This document shows, in pieces, positions 1 to 7,342 of a stretch of DNA of 18,330 nt. The stretch lies in contig JAGPHL010000029.1 in the NCBI GenBank assembly GCA_018055515.1, positions 1-18,330 of the forward strand, given 5' to 3'. The notes beneath the pieces are model-generated. The model was not told the origin of the DNA. It saw only the letters and a program-made list of their open reading frames with translations, and searched no databases. The stretch's first letter is position 1, and each line of letters begins with the position of its first letter. The position numbers and the translations under genes are program-made. Origin of the DNA: Anaerolineae bacterium (GTDB lineage: Bacteria > Chloroflexota > Anaerolineae > B4-G1 > SLSP01).

Positions 1-1
1 G

Positions 2-49
2 GAACGTGCGAACGTGGGAACGTGCGAACGTATGAACGTGGGAACGTAA
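2..49. repeat. 8-bp tandem array, core GAACGT, 6 units
   Basis: GAACGT recurs at 2, 10, 18, 26, 34 and 42, exactly every 8 bp. The two remaining positions of each unit vary (G/A, then C/G/T/A). The array may continue to the left, because the window begins inside it. It lies in the non-coding stretch upstream of thpR. No function is recognised. Confidence 0.85.
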
Positions 50-53
50 GATC

Positions 54-85
54 CGCTGATTCGCTGACTCGCCGATTCGCTGAGA
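54..85. repeat. 8-bp tandem array, core CGCTGAYT, 4 units
   Basis: Units start at 54, 62, 70 and 78 (CGCTGATT, CGCTGACT, CGCCGATT, CGCTGAGA), again with an 8-bp period but with a consensus unrelated to the GAACGT array that ends 5 bp earlier. The last unit is diverged at its end. Non-coding; no known function. Confidence 0.8.
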
Positions 86-92
86 AGATCAC

Positions 93-120
93 TTACGGAT
101 TACGCATCACGCATTACGTA
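93..120. repeat. 7-bp tandem array, core TTACGNA, 4 units
   Basis: Units start at 93, 100, 107 and 114 (TTACGGA, TTACGCA, TCACGCA, TTACGTA), with a 7-bp period. The array ends 3 bp before the GGAGG ribosome binding site of thpR, so it should lie in the leader or promoter region of that gene. It is the third array within 120 bp. Confidence 0.8.
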
Positions 121-133
121 TCTGGAGGTTGCA

Positions 134-730
134 ATGCCCACAGCGGAGATGTTACGCACATTTGTCGCGGTGCCCTTGTCTCAGCCCTTGCACGCCGGCC
201 TGGCGCGCGCGCAACGCGATCTGCAGCGGCTCTGTCCCGTCGGCGCGGTGCGCTGGGTGAAAACGGAGGGCATTCATCTGACGTTGTTTTTCCTGGGAGA
301 GACGCCCTCTGCTCGCGTCGCTGACATCGAGCGCGTGCTGACCCCGGTGGCGCAGGCGGCGCAGCCGTTGCAGTTCACGGTTGGCGGTGTAGGCGCCTTT
401 CCTAATCTCACTCGCCCGAACGTGATTTGGGTGGGGGTGCGCGACACGGCGGGGACCCTGGCGCCGCTGCACCGTGCGGTGAATGCGGCCCTGGCAAGCC
501 TGGGTTTTCAGCCGGAGGACCGGGCGTTCACGCCTCACCTCACGCTGGGGCGCGTGAACCGTGACTCCGGCAGCGACGTCGCCCGCCGGGTCGGCGAGGC
601 CGTCGGACGGTTCACGTTGGAGTCGCTCGGCGAAGAATCCCCGCGGCAGATTGTCCTGTTTCGCAGCGAGCTCCGCCCGACCGGCGCCGAGTACACGGCC
701 CTGCGTGTCTTCCCCTTGGGGCAGGGTTGA
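134..730 (+). CDS. thpR: RNA 2',3'-cyclic phosphodiesterase (2'-5' RNA ligase family)
   Basis: A 198-residue protein of the 2H phosphoesterase superfamily, the usual size for ThpR/LigT. The two hallmark HxTx motifs are present, HLTL at 48-51 and HLTL at 135-138; in this family the two histidines catalyse opening of 2',3'-cyclic phosphates or reversible 2'-5' ligation of RNA ends. The N-terminus (LRTFVAVPL) and the segment around RPNVIWVGV are typical of the family. The ATG has a GGAGG ribosome binding site at 124-128 with a 5-nt spacer, so the start is secure. It is the only rightward gene at this end and converges with the glycosyltransferase gene, with 10 bp between stop codons. The protein is presumably cytosolic. 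The physiological RNA substrate is not known for most bacterial members, so the specific role here is open. Confidence 0.93.
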   Translation: MPTAEMLRTFVAVPLSQPLHAGLARAQRDLQRLCPVGAVRWVKTEGIHLTLFFLGETPSARVADIERVLTPVAQAAQPLQFTVGGVGAFPNLTRPNVIWVGVRDTAGTLAPLHRAVNAALASLGFQPEDRAFTPHLTLGRVNRDSGSDVARRVGEAVGRFTLESLGEESPRQIVLFRSELRPTGAEYTALRVFPLGQG

Positions 731-740
731 ACCGCGCCTC

Positions 741-1853
741 TCAAGCGCCCGGCATATCCAGCACGCGCCGATAGATGGCGAGCGTCTCGCGCGCCATCCT
801 GTCCCAGCTGAAGCGCGCTGCCTGCTCCAACCCCGCGCGCCGCAAGCGTTCGCGCAGACCGGCATCCTGCGCCAACTGCCGGCAGGCAGCTGCCAGCGTC
901 GCGGGATCGTCGGGATTGATGCGCAGCCCCGCCTCGCCGACGACCTCGGGAAGGCTGGCGCGATCGGCCACCACCACCGGCGTCCCACATTGCAGCGCCT
1001 CCAGGGCTGGCAGCCCGAAACCTTCATAGAAGGAAGGCAGCGCCAGCAGCAACGCGCCGTTGTAGAGGCTGACCAGATCATCGGGCGGGACTCTTTCGAT
1101 GAAACGCACCCACGGCTCAAGTCCCAGCGTTTGCACGCGCTGGAAAATCTCGTCGTATAGCCAGCCCGGTCGCCCCACAATGACCAGCGTCCGTCGTTCC
1201 CCCTGCGCATGGAGCAGCGCCAGCGCTTCCAACAGCCCCGGCAGATTCTTGCGCGGCTCCCACGTCCCCACGAACAGCAGATAATCCCGCGCCAGTCCGT
1301 AACGCCGCAGACCTGCGGTCACCTCCGCCTCCGGCAGGGGATGGAAACGCGCGTCGGCAGCCTCGTAGGTGACCGTGACGCGCTCCGGCGGCACCGCGAG
1401 GCAGGTTTCCAGATCGCGTTGCGTGGCGCGCGAGACGGCGATGATGGCGTCGGCCCGCGCTACGGCCCAGGCGATTTGAGCATTGTAATAGCGGCGCGCC
1501 TCGGCGGTGAGATATTGCGGGTAGTGCAGGAAGGTGAGATCATGGACCGTGATGACGAAGCGGCGCGCGCCCCAGGCGGGGGGAATGAAATCCGTGCTGT
1601 GCAGCAGGTCCAGCCGCAGGGGGCAGATTTCGGCGCCCAAGGTCCAGCGCTCACAGCGGTGATGCGGCGGGGTCCACAGACGGCGGGTGCGCGTCCCCGG
1701 CAAGGCGAGGGGCTGTGTCTCCTTGCGGTGCGGCAACAGCCACAGCGCGTCGGGCGGGAGCAGGGGAGCCAGGTGCTCCGCGAGCCGTTGACTGTAGGTC
1801 GCGATGCCGCCTGGAGCGTAAGCGTGCAGGCGCAGGTCAATTCCGAGACGCAT
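741..1853 (-). CDS. GT4-family glycosyltransferase (GT-B fold)
   Basis: A 370-residue retaining glycosyltransferase of family 4. The N-terminal acceptor domain has a GGIATY loop (15-20) and VHDLTFL (103-109). The C-terminal nucleotide-sugar domain has GTWEPRKN (196-203) and the EX7E signature E277-GFGLPAL-E285, followed by a TPVVVAD strand. The family transfers a sugar from an NDP-sugar to a glycan or lipid acceptor, usually at the inner face of the membrane; donor and acceptor cannot be read from the sequence. The frame could open at a GTG (1859) overlapping the mutY stop, but AAGGAG at 1859-1864 sits 5 nt before the ATG at 1853, which I prefer. It lies 2 bp downstream of mutY and is almost certainly cotranscribed with it, although no functional link is evident. 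No membrane segment is seen. Confidence 0.92.
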   Translation of the reverse strand: MRLGIDLRLHAYAPGGIATYSQRLAEHLAPLLPPDALWLLPHRKETQPLALPGTRTRRLWTPPHHRCERWTLGAEICPLRLDLLHSTDFIPPAWGARRFVITVHDLTFLHYPQYLTAEARRYYNAQIAWAVARADAIIAVSRATQRDLETCLAVPPERVTVTYEAADARFHPLPEAEVTAGLRRYGLARDYLLFVGTWEPRKNLPGLLEALALLHAQGERRTLVIVGRPGWLYDEIFQRVQTLGLEPWVRFIERVPPDDLVSLYNGALLLALPSFYEGFGLPALEALQCGTPVVVADRASLPEVVGEAGLRINPDDPATLAAACRQLAQDAGLRERLRRAGLEQAARFSWDRMARETLAIYRRVLDMPGA

Positions 1854-1855
1854 GA

Positions 1856-2959
1856 TCACTCCTTCGAGGTCAGTCGTTGTTCCACGACGCGGGCAATGTG
1901 GCGGTCTGTCACGGCCATCGGCAGCGTGGCCAGCTCATCGAGTGCCGCCCACCGGAAGTCGGCGCACTCCAGGCATTGCGGCTCGCCGGCGACCAGCCGA
2001 CATTCAAAAGCGTAGAGCGTGATGCGGAAATGGGTGTAGGCATGGCGGACGACGGTCACTTGTTCACCCACTTCGAGGGTGACGCCCATTTCCTCCTGCA
2101 GCTCGCGACGCAGCGCGGCCTCTAGCGTCTCGCCGTCCTCCCGCTTGCCGCCGGGGAACTCCCACAATCCGCCAAGCATGTCCTGGGGGCGGCGTTGGGC
2201 GACCAGCACCCGGCGATCCTCCCGCACCGTCACGGCCGCGACGACGTCGTAGTGCGGCAGCGCCTTGCGCGGCTTTTTGAGGGGGAATTCTTCCGGCTGG
2301 CCCAGCGCGCGGGCGCGGCACAGATCGCGCCAGGGACACTCGGCGCACTGAGGGCGCTGCGGGTGGCAGACGAGCGCCCCGAGCTCCATGAGCGCCTCGT
2401 TGAACGCGCCGGCTTTTTCAGCGGGCAGCCAGGCGCGCACGGCGGCTTCCAGGAGCGCCGGCCGGGGGTCGGCCAGCGTCAGCACGCGGGCCAGGACGCG
2501 CCGCACGTTGCCATCCACGGCGGGGACGGGCAACTCGAATGCCAGGCTGGCGATGGCGCCGGCGGTGTAGGGGCCGATGCCGGGGAGAGCGCGAAGCGCG
2601 TCCAGGTCGGCCGGCAGCTGCCCTTGATGGCGTTCCTGCACCGTTTGCGCCGCGCGATGAAGCGCGCGCGCCCGGCTGTAGTAGCCCAGCCCTTCCCACA
2701 CTTTGAGCACGGCCTCCAGGGGGGCCGCCGCCAGCGCTTCGAGGGTGGGGAAGCGTTCCATGAAGCGCTCGAAGTATCCCTGCACCGTCTCCACCTGCGT
2801 CTGTTGCAGCATGATCTCCGAAATCCATACGCGGTAGGGGGTGCGGGCCTCGCGCCAGGGGAGGAGGCGCGCATGCGCGGCAAACCAGGTCAGCAAAGCG
2901 GCCTGCGCGTCCTCGCGGTGAGCTGCCAGATAGTCGAGGTCGGTTGCGGATAGCTCCAT
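1856..2959 (-). CDS. mutY: A/G-specific adenine DNA glycosylase with C-terminal Nudix domain
   Basis: A 367-residue MutY. It removes adenine paired with 8-oxoguanine and so prevents G:C to T:A mutation. Visible features are SEIMLQQT with catalytic Glu48, a helix-hairpin-helix LPGIGPYTAGAIAS (125-138), VDGNVRRVL with catalytic Asp149, and the [4Fe-4S] ligands C198-x6-C205-x2-C208-x5-C214. The C-terminal domain (about 235-367) is MutT-like, which in MutY reads the 8-oxoG strand. Here it carries a complete Nudix box (G-x5-E-x7-REL-x-EE-x-GV), whereas this box is degraded in the well-studied MutY proteins. The frame extends upstream to a GTG at 3007, but the extra 16 residues are not MutY-like, and the promoter-like TTGACT at 2989-2994 lies inside that extension, so ATG 2959 is chosen. 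No clear ribosome binding site precedes it. First gene of a pair with the glycosyltransferase. Confidence 0.95.
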   Translation of the reverse strand: MELSATDLDYLAAHREDAQAALLTWFAAHARLLPWREARTPYRVWISEIMLQQTQVETVQGYFERFMERFPTLEALAAAPLEAVLKVWEGLGYYSRARALHRAAQTVQERHQGQLPADLDALRALPGIGPYTAGAIASLAFELPVPAVDGNVRRVLARVLTLADPRPALLEAAVRAWLPAEKAGAFNEALMELGALVCHPQRPQCAECPWRDLCRARALGQPEEFPLKKPRKALPHYDVVAAVTVREDRRVLVAQRRPQDMLGGLWEFPGGKREDGETLEAALRRELQEEMGVTLEVGEQVTVVRHAYTHFRITLYAFECRLVAGEPQCLECADFRWAALDELATLPMAVTDRHIARVVEQRLTSKE

Positions 2960-2966
2960 GCGCCGC

Positions 2967-2994
2967 AGCTTAACACAGGCGAAAGGGAAGTCAA
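2967..2994 (-). promoter_or_regulatory. Candidate mutY promoter (possible leaderless start)
   Basis: On the minus strand TTGACT (2989-2994) is followed, after a 16-bp spacer, by the weak -10 TAAGCT (2967-2972). Transcription would begin about 7 bp further on, near 2960, essentially at the mutY ATG (2959). This agrees with the missing ribosome binding site. The -10 match is poor. Confidence 0.35.
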
Positions 2995-3008
2995 CACCTG
3001 AATACACA

Positions 3009-3039
3009 ACACGGGTCAGATGTGGTATCTGACCCGTGT
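3009..3039 (-). terminator. Perfect 13-bp hairpin; possible terminator of the L,D-transpeptidase gene, or REP-like palindrome
   Basis: ACACGGGTCAGAT (3009-3021) and its exact complement (3027-3039) flank a 5-nt loop. The hairpin begins 14 bp past the L,D-transpeptidase stop codon and precedes mutY, so it is well placed to end the upstream leftward transcript. The bases after the stem on the minus strand (TGTGTATT) form only a weak T-tract, so an intrinsic terminator is not assured. The GGGTCAGA core recalls REP-type palindromes, from memory only. Confidence 0.55.
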
Positions 3040-3052
3040 GAGGCGGTTGACC

Positions 3053-4264
3053 TTACTGTCCAAGCGTCAGGGTGGGGATGGGCGGAGTCATGTGCACCCA
3101 CACCCAGGTGCCGGGATTGGCGTCGCTGCTGAGCGTCAGGCGGGCATCGGGGGGCGTCACGGGCGAGGTGAACTCGAAGAGCCAGCGCGCATCCAGCGGG
3201 GACAGATTCACACAGCCATGGCTGCGTGTGAAGCTGAAGGCGTCATGCCAGTAGGCCGCGTGAAGCGCATAAGCGCCGGAAAAGTACTGCGTCCATTCCA
3301 CATCTTCGAGATAATACCACGCCGGACTGCTGGGAGCCACGTCCTGGTTGCTCATGGGGGTCGTTGGCAGCTTCGCCCAGATGCGATTCAGGCCGTTGGG
3401 GGTCCAGGTGCCGCGCCGTCCCGTCGAAACCAGCGTGGCAAAGACCATCCGGTCGCCTTCGTAAGCCGCCAGGGTCTGCTCGAAGGTGTTGATTTCGATC
3501 CATTTTTCACCCGGCCCCACGCCCTCCGGACGCGGGGACACATCCACCCGCGAGACGAAGGATTGTTCCACCCACTGATCCTGGCCGATCATGTACCACA
3601 GGCTGGCGCCCACAATGTCCTGAGCGTAGAGGGAAACGAGCTGATAGCGGCTGAGGGAAGCTCCATCCAACGCGCCGCCGGGAAGGGCGGCCGTCTGAGT
3701 CTGGCGATTGATCCAGCCGAAGGGATAGAGGGGCTGTTCTTGCAGCACCACGCCGCTGAAGTGCGAAGGATTGGCGAACCGCAGGTGTTGCCCCTGAATG
3801 AACTCCCCGGGGTTGATTTCATACCACGTCTCGCCGTTGTAATCCGTCTTGCCGAGCACGCTCACCCAGTTATCGCCCGCCAGGAATTGCCGCCGGGGTT
3901 CTATCCCCGCCCCGGCTTCCAACGGATGATTGTAAGTGGGGGCCGGCAGGTTGGTCACGTAGGCGAAGGTGTATTGCGTGACCGCATTTTCGGGGGCCTC
4001 GAGCGGCTCCACGTTCAACTGCGGCAGGGGATCGGGCAGCTGCGAGCGCAAAAACTCGGCTCGCGCCTTGCGGCTTGCGGGAAGATAGGCGGGACACCCA
4101 TCGGGGCGGCGGAGCGTGTTTTTCGGCCCACACAAATCGGTCCCGTCAGCAGTGACAAAGGAAGCATACGGCCAGAATGGCGCCGGCGAGGCTGCCCCTA
4201 CCGGGCGCGGCCACAGCAGCGCGACGAGGATCGCCAACCCATAAAACCCTTTCCACCACCGCAT
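3053..4264 (-). CDS. Exported L,D-transpeptidase (YkuD domain) with SH3-like repeats
   Basis: A 403-residue secreted or membrane-tethered protein. MRWWKGFYGLAILVALLW is a signal peptide or anchor, with likely cleavage after PVGA (about 24). The C-terminal YkuD domain (about 255-395) carries H335 and the active-site motif S348-H-G-C351-VNLS; this family forms 3-3 (L,D) cross-links or attaches proteins to peptidoglycan through the cysteine. The middle (about 100-245) looks like two bacterial SH3-type segments (WVSVLG...WYEI and LVSLYA...WYMI), plausible wall-binding modules. C45 and C57 could form a disulfide. ATG 4264 has AGGAG 7 nt upstream; an ATG at 4291 lacks a ribosome binding site and would place charged residues before the signal peptide. 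The gene is single and leftward, diverging from the kinase-LysM unit, which supports an envelope role. Substrate specificity is not visible. Confidence 0.92.
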   Translation of the reverse strand: MRWWKGFYGLAILVALLWPRPVGAASPAPFWPYASFVTADGTDLCGPKNTLRRPDGCPAYLPASRKARAEFLRSQLPDPLPQLNVEPLEAPENAVTQYTFAYVTNLPAPTYNHPLEAGAGIEPRRQFLAGDNWVSVLGKTDYNGETWYEINPGEFIQGQHLRFANPSHFSGVVLQEQPLYPFGWINRQTQTAALPGGALDGASLSRYQLVSLYAQDIVGASLWYMIGQDQWVEQSFVSRVDVSPRPEGVGPGEKWIEINTFEQTLAAYEGDRMVFATLVSTGRRGTWTPNGLNRIWAKLPTTPMSNQDVAPSSPAWYYLEDVEWTQYFSGAYALHAAYWHDAFSFTRSHGCVNLSPLDARWLFEFTSPVTPPDARLTLSSDANPGTWVWVHMTPPIPTLTLGQ

Positions 4265-4402
4265 TTTCTTTCTCCTGGCAGGACAGTTCATCTTGCAGTC
4301 ACATTCCTGAACCGTCCCGAAATAGCTTGTTGAAGCGGGCTTTGATGTTCAGCCCGGCGCGAGGCCACTTAACGCCTTTGCCTCGTTCGCTGACGAAAAT
4401 AT

Positions 4403-4408
4403 ATTATA
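4403..4408 (-). promoter_or_regulatory. Candidate -10 box of the L,D-transpeptidase gene
   Basis: An exact TATAAT on the minus strand, within AT-rich sequence, would give a leader of about 130 nt before ATG 4264. No -35 match exists at the right distance; that position is occupied by one arm of the inverted repeat at 4423-4454, which suggests activator dependence or repression. Confidence 0.5.
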
Positions 4409-4422
4409 CATCAATTTGGTTA

Positions 4423-4454
4423 AATGGCTCCCCGACGGAGAAGACGGAGCCATT
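4423..4454. promoter_or_regulatory. 9-bp inverted repeat, candidate operator
   Basis: AATGGCTCC (4423-4431) and GGAGCCATT (4446-4454) are exact complements separated by 14 bp. The repeat lies just upstream of the leftward TATAAT and about 140 bp upstream of the kinase promoter. Centre-to-centre spacing of the arms is 23 bp, about two helical turns, so a dimeric regulator could bind. It has no T-tract on either side typical of a terminator. Confidence 0.4.
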
Positions 4455-4595
4455 ATTCCCATTTTCTCTCTGTCTTCCCCTGCACGCACTGGGGGGAGGG
4501 CCAAAAGCTACGAATCGCAAAGGTTCATCAATCGCCGCCTGGCCGCTCGACGCCAGGTTGAACCGCTCCGCCTCATCTTTATAAGACGCTTGATC

Positions 4596-4623
4596 TTGTC
4601 ACTTTGTTCCTTTGTCCTATAAT
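4596..4623 (+). promoter_or_regulatory. Sigma-70-type promoter of the kinase-LysM operon
   Basis: TTGTCA (4596-4601), 16-bp spacer, perfect TATAAT (4618-4623). Predicted start is near 4630, giving a leader of about 53 nt before the kinase ATG at 4683. This is the strongest promoter match in the window. Confidence 0.75.
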
Positions 4624-4682
4624 CATGATGACAGTACTTTTGAGATTCCCAGCCTGTTCCGGAAACTTGCCGAGAGGCCCTG

Positions 4683-7340
4683 ATGAGCATCTTTACCGCA
4701 GCGATTGATTTGCTGGTGCAACCGCCTGGAGATCTGGTTTATTTCCTGGTGACGTTGTTTGCCTTGCAGCAGGCCTTGCTCCCGGCGTCGCTGATGCGCC
4801 GGGCCGCACCGGAGGCGCCGGCGCCGCGACGCTGGCTCTGGGCGTTGGGCGGGATGCTGGCTGGCCGGGTTGTGCTGATCCTCTTCGGGCTGTTGGGGCT
4901 GGCCGAGGTGCTGTCCCCGGCAACATGGCTGCCGCCGCTGGAACGCCTGATCGAGGTCGCCGGGACGCTCCTGGTGCTGTGGGCCTTGTGGAGTGACCGG
5001 GCCGCGCGCTGGCAAAGTTGGGTGCTTATCATCCTGTTGCTGGCGACGATTGGCTTCTGCGCTTACGATCTCTACTTCTGGCTGCCGCAGGCGGGACAGA
5101 CGGTCGCTTACAACGCGACCTGGGGAGCCTGGATGTGGGAATACCTCGCCCTCGGAGCGCTGGCCCTGGCGTTGCTCTCCTGCCTGATGCTGCGCCCGCC
5201 GGAGTGGGAATGGGCCGTCGGCGCCGTGGCGCTCTGGCTGATAGGACACGGGCTGCAATTGGGCTGGGCCGATCTCAGCCTGCACATTTCGGGATGGGCC
5301 CGTCTCACGGCGTTGATCGTCTTCCCGCTTCTGGCCGTCTTTGTGCAGCGGACCCTGTACGCAAACTTCAACACCGCCCCGTTGACCCGGCCGGCGGAGG
5401 GACGCCCCCGCCGCCAACCGGCAGGCGCCGTGCCCTCCTCGCTCGACTTCAACGGCTTCCAGGCACTGTTTGGGGGCATCGAATCCGCGCGGGAGCTGGA
5501 GCCGGCGCTGATGGTCGCCTCTTCGCGGCTGGCGCACTTGCTCGAGGTGGAACTCTGCGTGATCGCCCTGACCGACGCGCTCGATCCGCCTCGACTGCGC
5601 GTCGTGGCCCAACATCCGCCGCTGGGGGTATTGGAATATCCCGTGCTGGATTTGTCGGACTACGAGGTGTTGGAGGACGCCTGGCAGGCCAACGAGCTCC
5701 GCGTCGTTCAAGGCAAGTCGCTCCCTGCCTGGCTGAAGACGTTGTTCGGCGAATTCGGCTTCCGCGAGGCGGGGCCTCTGGCAGTCCTGCCGCTGTCGAG
5801 CGGCGAAAAGAAAGTGGGGATGTTGTTGCTGGGTAATCCCGATAGCGGGCGCTCCTGGTCGCCGGAGGCGCTGGTGATGCCGCAACTCACGGCGGCGTTG
5901 CTGGCTGGCGCCATCGAGCGGGTGCAGCAGCAGGGCGGCTCGATCTTCAGCCTGCGCGAATCGAACGAGGATTACGCAGCGGCCCTCAACGCTGCCAACC
6001 CCGAAATCGCCCGCCTTAGCGAGGAAGTGTCGGCGCTGCAGCAGGAACTGGAAGATCGTGGGCGCGAAATCGCCCGTCTGCATGTGCAGCTGGAGGAGCG
6101 CTCGCAACCCTCCTCCACGGAGCTGGAATTCTGGCAAAATGAGGTGCGGGAACTGGTCCGCGATCGGGACATGTTGCTCCAGGACCGCAACCGCCTGGGC
6201 GAGGAGCTGGCGAAGACGCGCTCGCGCCTGGAGCAGTTGCTGGACGAGCGGCGTCTGTTGATTCGAGAATTGGAGAATCTTCACACGCAGCTGCAGACGG
6301 CTCAGGCGACGCCTGCCGGCATGTTGTTGGGGCTGCTGATCGCCGACGCCGGCGGGACGATCGTGATGGCGGATGCGCTCGCGCGCCAGCTGTTGCATCT
6401 CCCGCAAGGGGAGGTCTCCGGCATCCCGCTCGATGGCGCTTATCCCAATCCGCAGTGGGCCGCCGCCATCAACGAGCTGCTTTCGCCAGAGCCCGACGCG
6501 CGCCGGCGGAGCCATCTCACGCTGCAGGTAGATGGGAAGACCCTCGAGGCGGATCTGGTCGCGCTCACCGGGCGCGATGCGCGCCCCGAGGTGTTGGTGG
6601 TGACCCTGCGCCCCGAAGAGAGTTTTGCCGAGCGCCAGGAAGCCATCGTCGGCATCGCCAACGAATTCCGCACCCCGATGACCTCCATCAGTGGCTATAC
6701 GGCGCTGCTGTTGGGGGAGCAAGCGGGCATCCTCACCGACATGCAACAACAGTTCCTGGAACGGGTTCGCGCCAACGTGGAGCAGATGGGGCAATTGCTC
6801 AACGACTTGATCCAGACGGCGTCACCCGATGCGCGCGTCATCGAACTCACGCCGGAGCCGGTGAATTTGATCAGCATCATCGAGGAGGCGGTGGTGGGCC
6901 TTTCCGCACGGTTCCGCGAACGGCGGTTGGCGGTGCGGATGGACCTGCCGCCCGAGTTGCCGCCCATCAAGGCGGACCGCGACAGCCTCTACCAGGTCAT
7001 GCTGCGCTTGCTTTCCAACGCCGCGCTGTGCTCGCAGCAGGGCACGGAGGTGCTGATTCACAGCGAGACGCAACCGGCTGAGGGGGAGCAGCCGCTTTCT
7101 ATCCACATGACGGTGACGGACACAGGGGGCGGCATCGCTCAAGAGGATTTCCCCAAGGTGTTCCGCCGTTTCTATCGCGCCGGACAGCCGCTGGTGGCAG
7201 GGATGGGGGAAACGGGCGTCGGCATGGCAGTGGCCAAGACGCTGGTCGAGGCCAACGGCGGGCGGATTTGGGTCGAGACGCAGCCTGGCGTCGGCAGCAC
7301 TTTCCATGTGACGTTGCCGGCTTATCTACAGGGGAAGTGA
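4683..7340 (+). CDS. Seven-TM sensor histidine-kinase-like protein (GAF-PAS-HisKA-HATPase) lacking the phosphoacceptor His
   Basis: 885 residues. The N-terminus has about seven hydrophobic helices (near 16-37, 51-73, 85-104, 112-133, 152-170, 174-194, 203-222). Next come a GAF-like domain (about 255-415), a long coiled coil (about 427-540), a PAS-like domain (about 546-645), a HisKA dimerisation helix pair (about 650-715) and a HATPase_c domain (about 755-885). The H-box reads ANEFRTPMTSI: Asn660 (AAC at 6660-6662) stands where His is expected. The ATP site looks preserved, with LLSNA (N-box), D813TGGGI (G1), FRRFYRAG (F-box) and TGVGMA (G2, 844-849). It may therefore be a pseudokinase, an allosteric ATP-binding sensor, or a partner phosphorylated in trans; no response regulator gene is in the window. 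A GAGAGG ribosome binding site lies 5 nt before the ATG. The LysM gene starts 2 bp after its stop, so the two are cotranscribed. Confidence 0.88.
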   Translation: MSIFTAAIDLLVQPPGDLVYFLVTLFALQQALLPASLMRRAAPEAPAPRRWLWALGGMLAGRVVLILFGLLGLAEVLSPATWLPPLERLIEVAGTLLVLWALWSDRAARWQSWVLIILLLATIGFCAYDLYFWLPQAGQTVAYNATWGAWMWEYLALGALALALLSCLMLRPPEWEWAVGAVALWLIGHGLQLGWADLSLHISGWARLTALIVFPLLAVFVQRTLYANFNTAPLTRPAEGRPRRQPAGAVPSSLDFNGFQALFGGIESARELEPALMVASSRLAHLLEVELCVIALTDALDPPRLRVVAQHPPLGVLEYPVLDLSDYEVLEDAWQANELRVVQGKSLPAWLKTLFGEFGFREAGPLAVLPLSSGEKKVGMLLLGNPDSGRSWSPEALVMPQLTAALLAGAIERVQQQGGSIFSLRESNEDYAAALNAANPEIARLSEEVSALQQELEDRGREIARLHVQLEERSQPSSTELEFWQNEVRELVRDRDMLLQDRNRLGEELAKTRSRLEQLLDERRLLIRELENLHTQLQTAQATPAGMLLGLLIADAGGTIVMADALARQLLHLPQGEVSGIPLDGAYPNPQWAAAINELLSPEPDARRRSHLTLQVDGKTLEADLVALTGRDARPEVLVVTLRPEESFAERQEAIVGIANEFRTPMTSISGYTALLLGEQAGILTDMQQQFLERVRANVEQMGQLLNDLIQTASPDARVIELTPEPVNLISIIEEAVVGLSARFRERRLAVRMDLPPELPPIKADRDSLYQVMLRLLSNAALCSQQGTEVLIHSETQPAEGEQPLSIHMTVTDTGGGIAQEDFPKVFRRFYRAGQPLVAGMGETGVGMAVAKTLVEANGGRIWVETQPGVGSTFHVTLPAYLQGK

Positions 7341-7342
7341 CC

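Larger units (their letters stand above)
4265..4682. other. Divergent intergenic region between the L,D-transpeptidase and kinase genes
   Basis: No credible coding frame is seen in these 418 bp. The stretch is clearly more AT-rich than its flanks around 4395-4425. It contains the L,D-transpeptidase leader with two small dyads (4336-4340/4352-4356 and 4360-4365/4380-4385), a TATAAT for that gene, a 9-bp inverted repeat (4423-4454), a G-run (4490-4499), a nested dyad (GGTTCA 4522-4527 with TGAACC 4559-4564, enclosing CCTGG 4538-4542 with CCAGG 4553-4557), and the kinase promoter at 4596-4623. Short frames here lack ribosome binding sites and family resemblance. Confidence 0.7.

Noticed and set aside
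2960..3007. N-terminal extension of MutY to a GTG at 3007
   Set aside because: The added residues do not resemble MutY, and a -35-like TTGACT lies inside the extension.
4623..6794. 723-residue minus-strand open frame opposite the kinase gene
   Set aside because: A consequence of high GC with few stop codons in that frame. It is rich in Arg/Gln/His without domains, while the + strand encodes a well-formed multi-domain protein.
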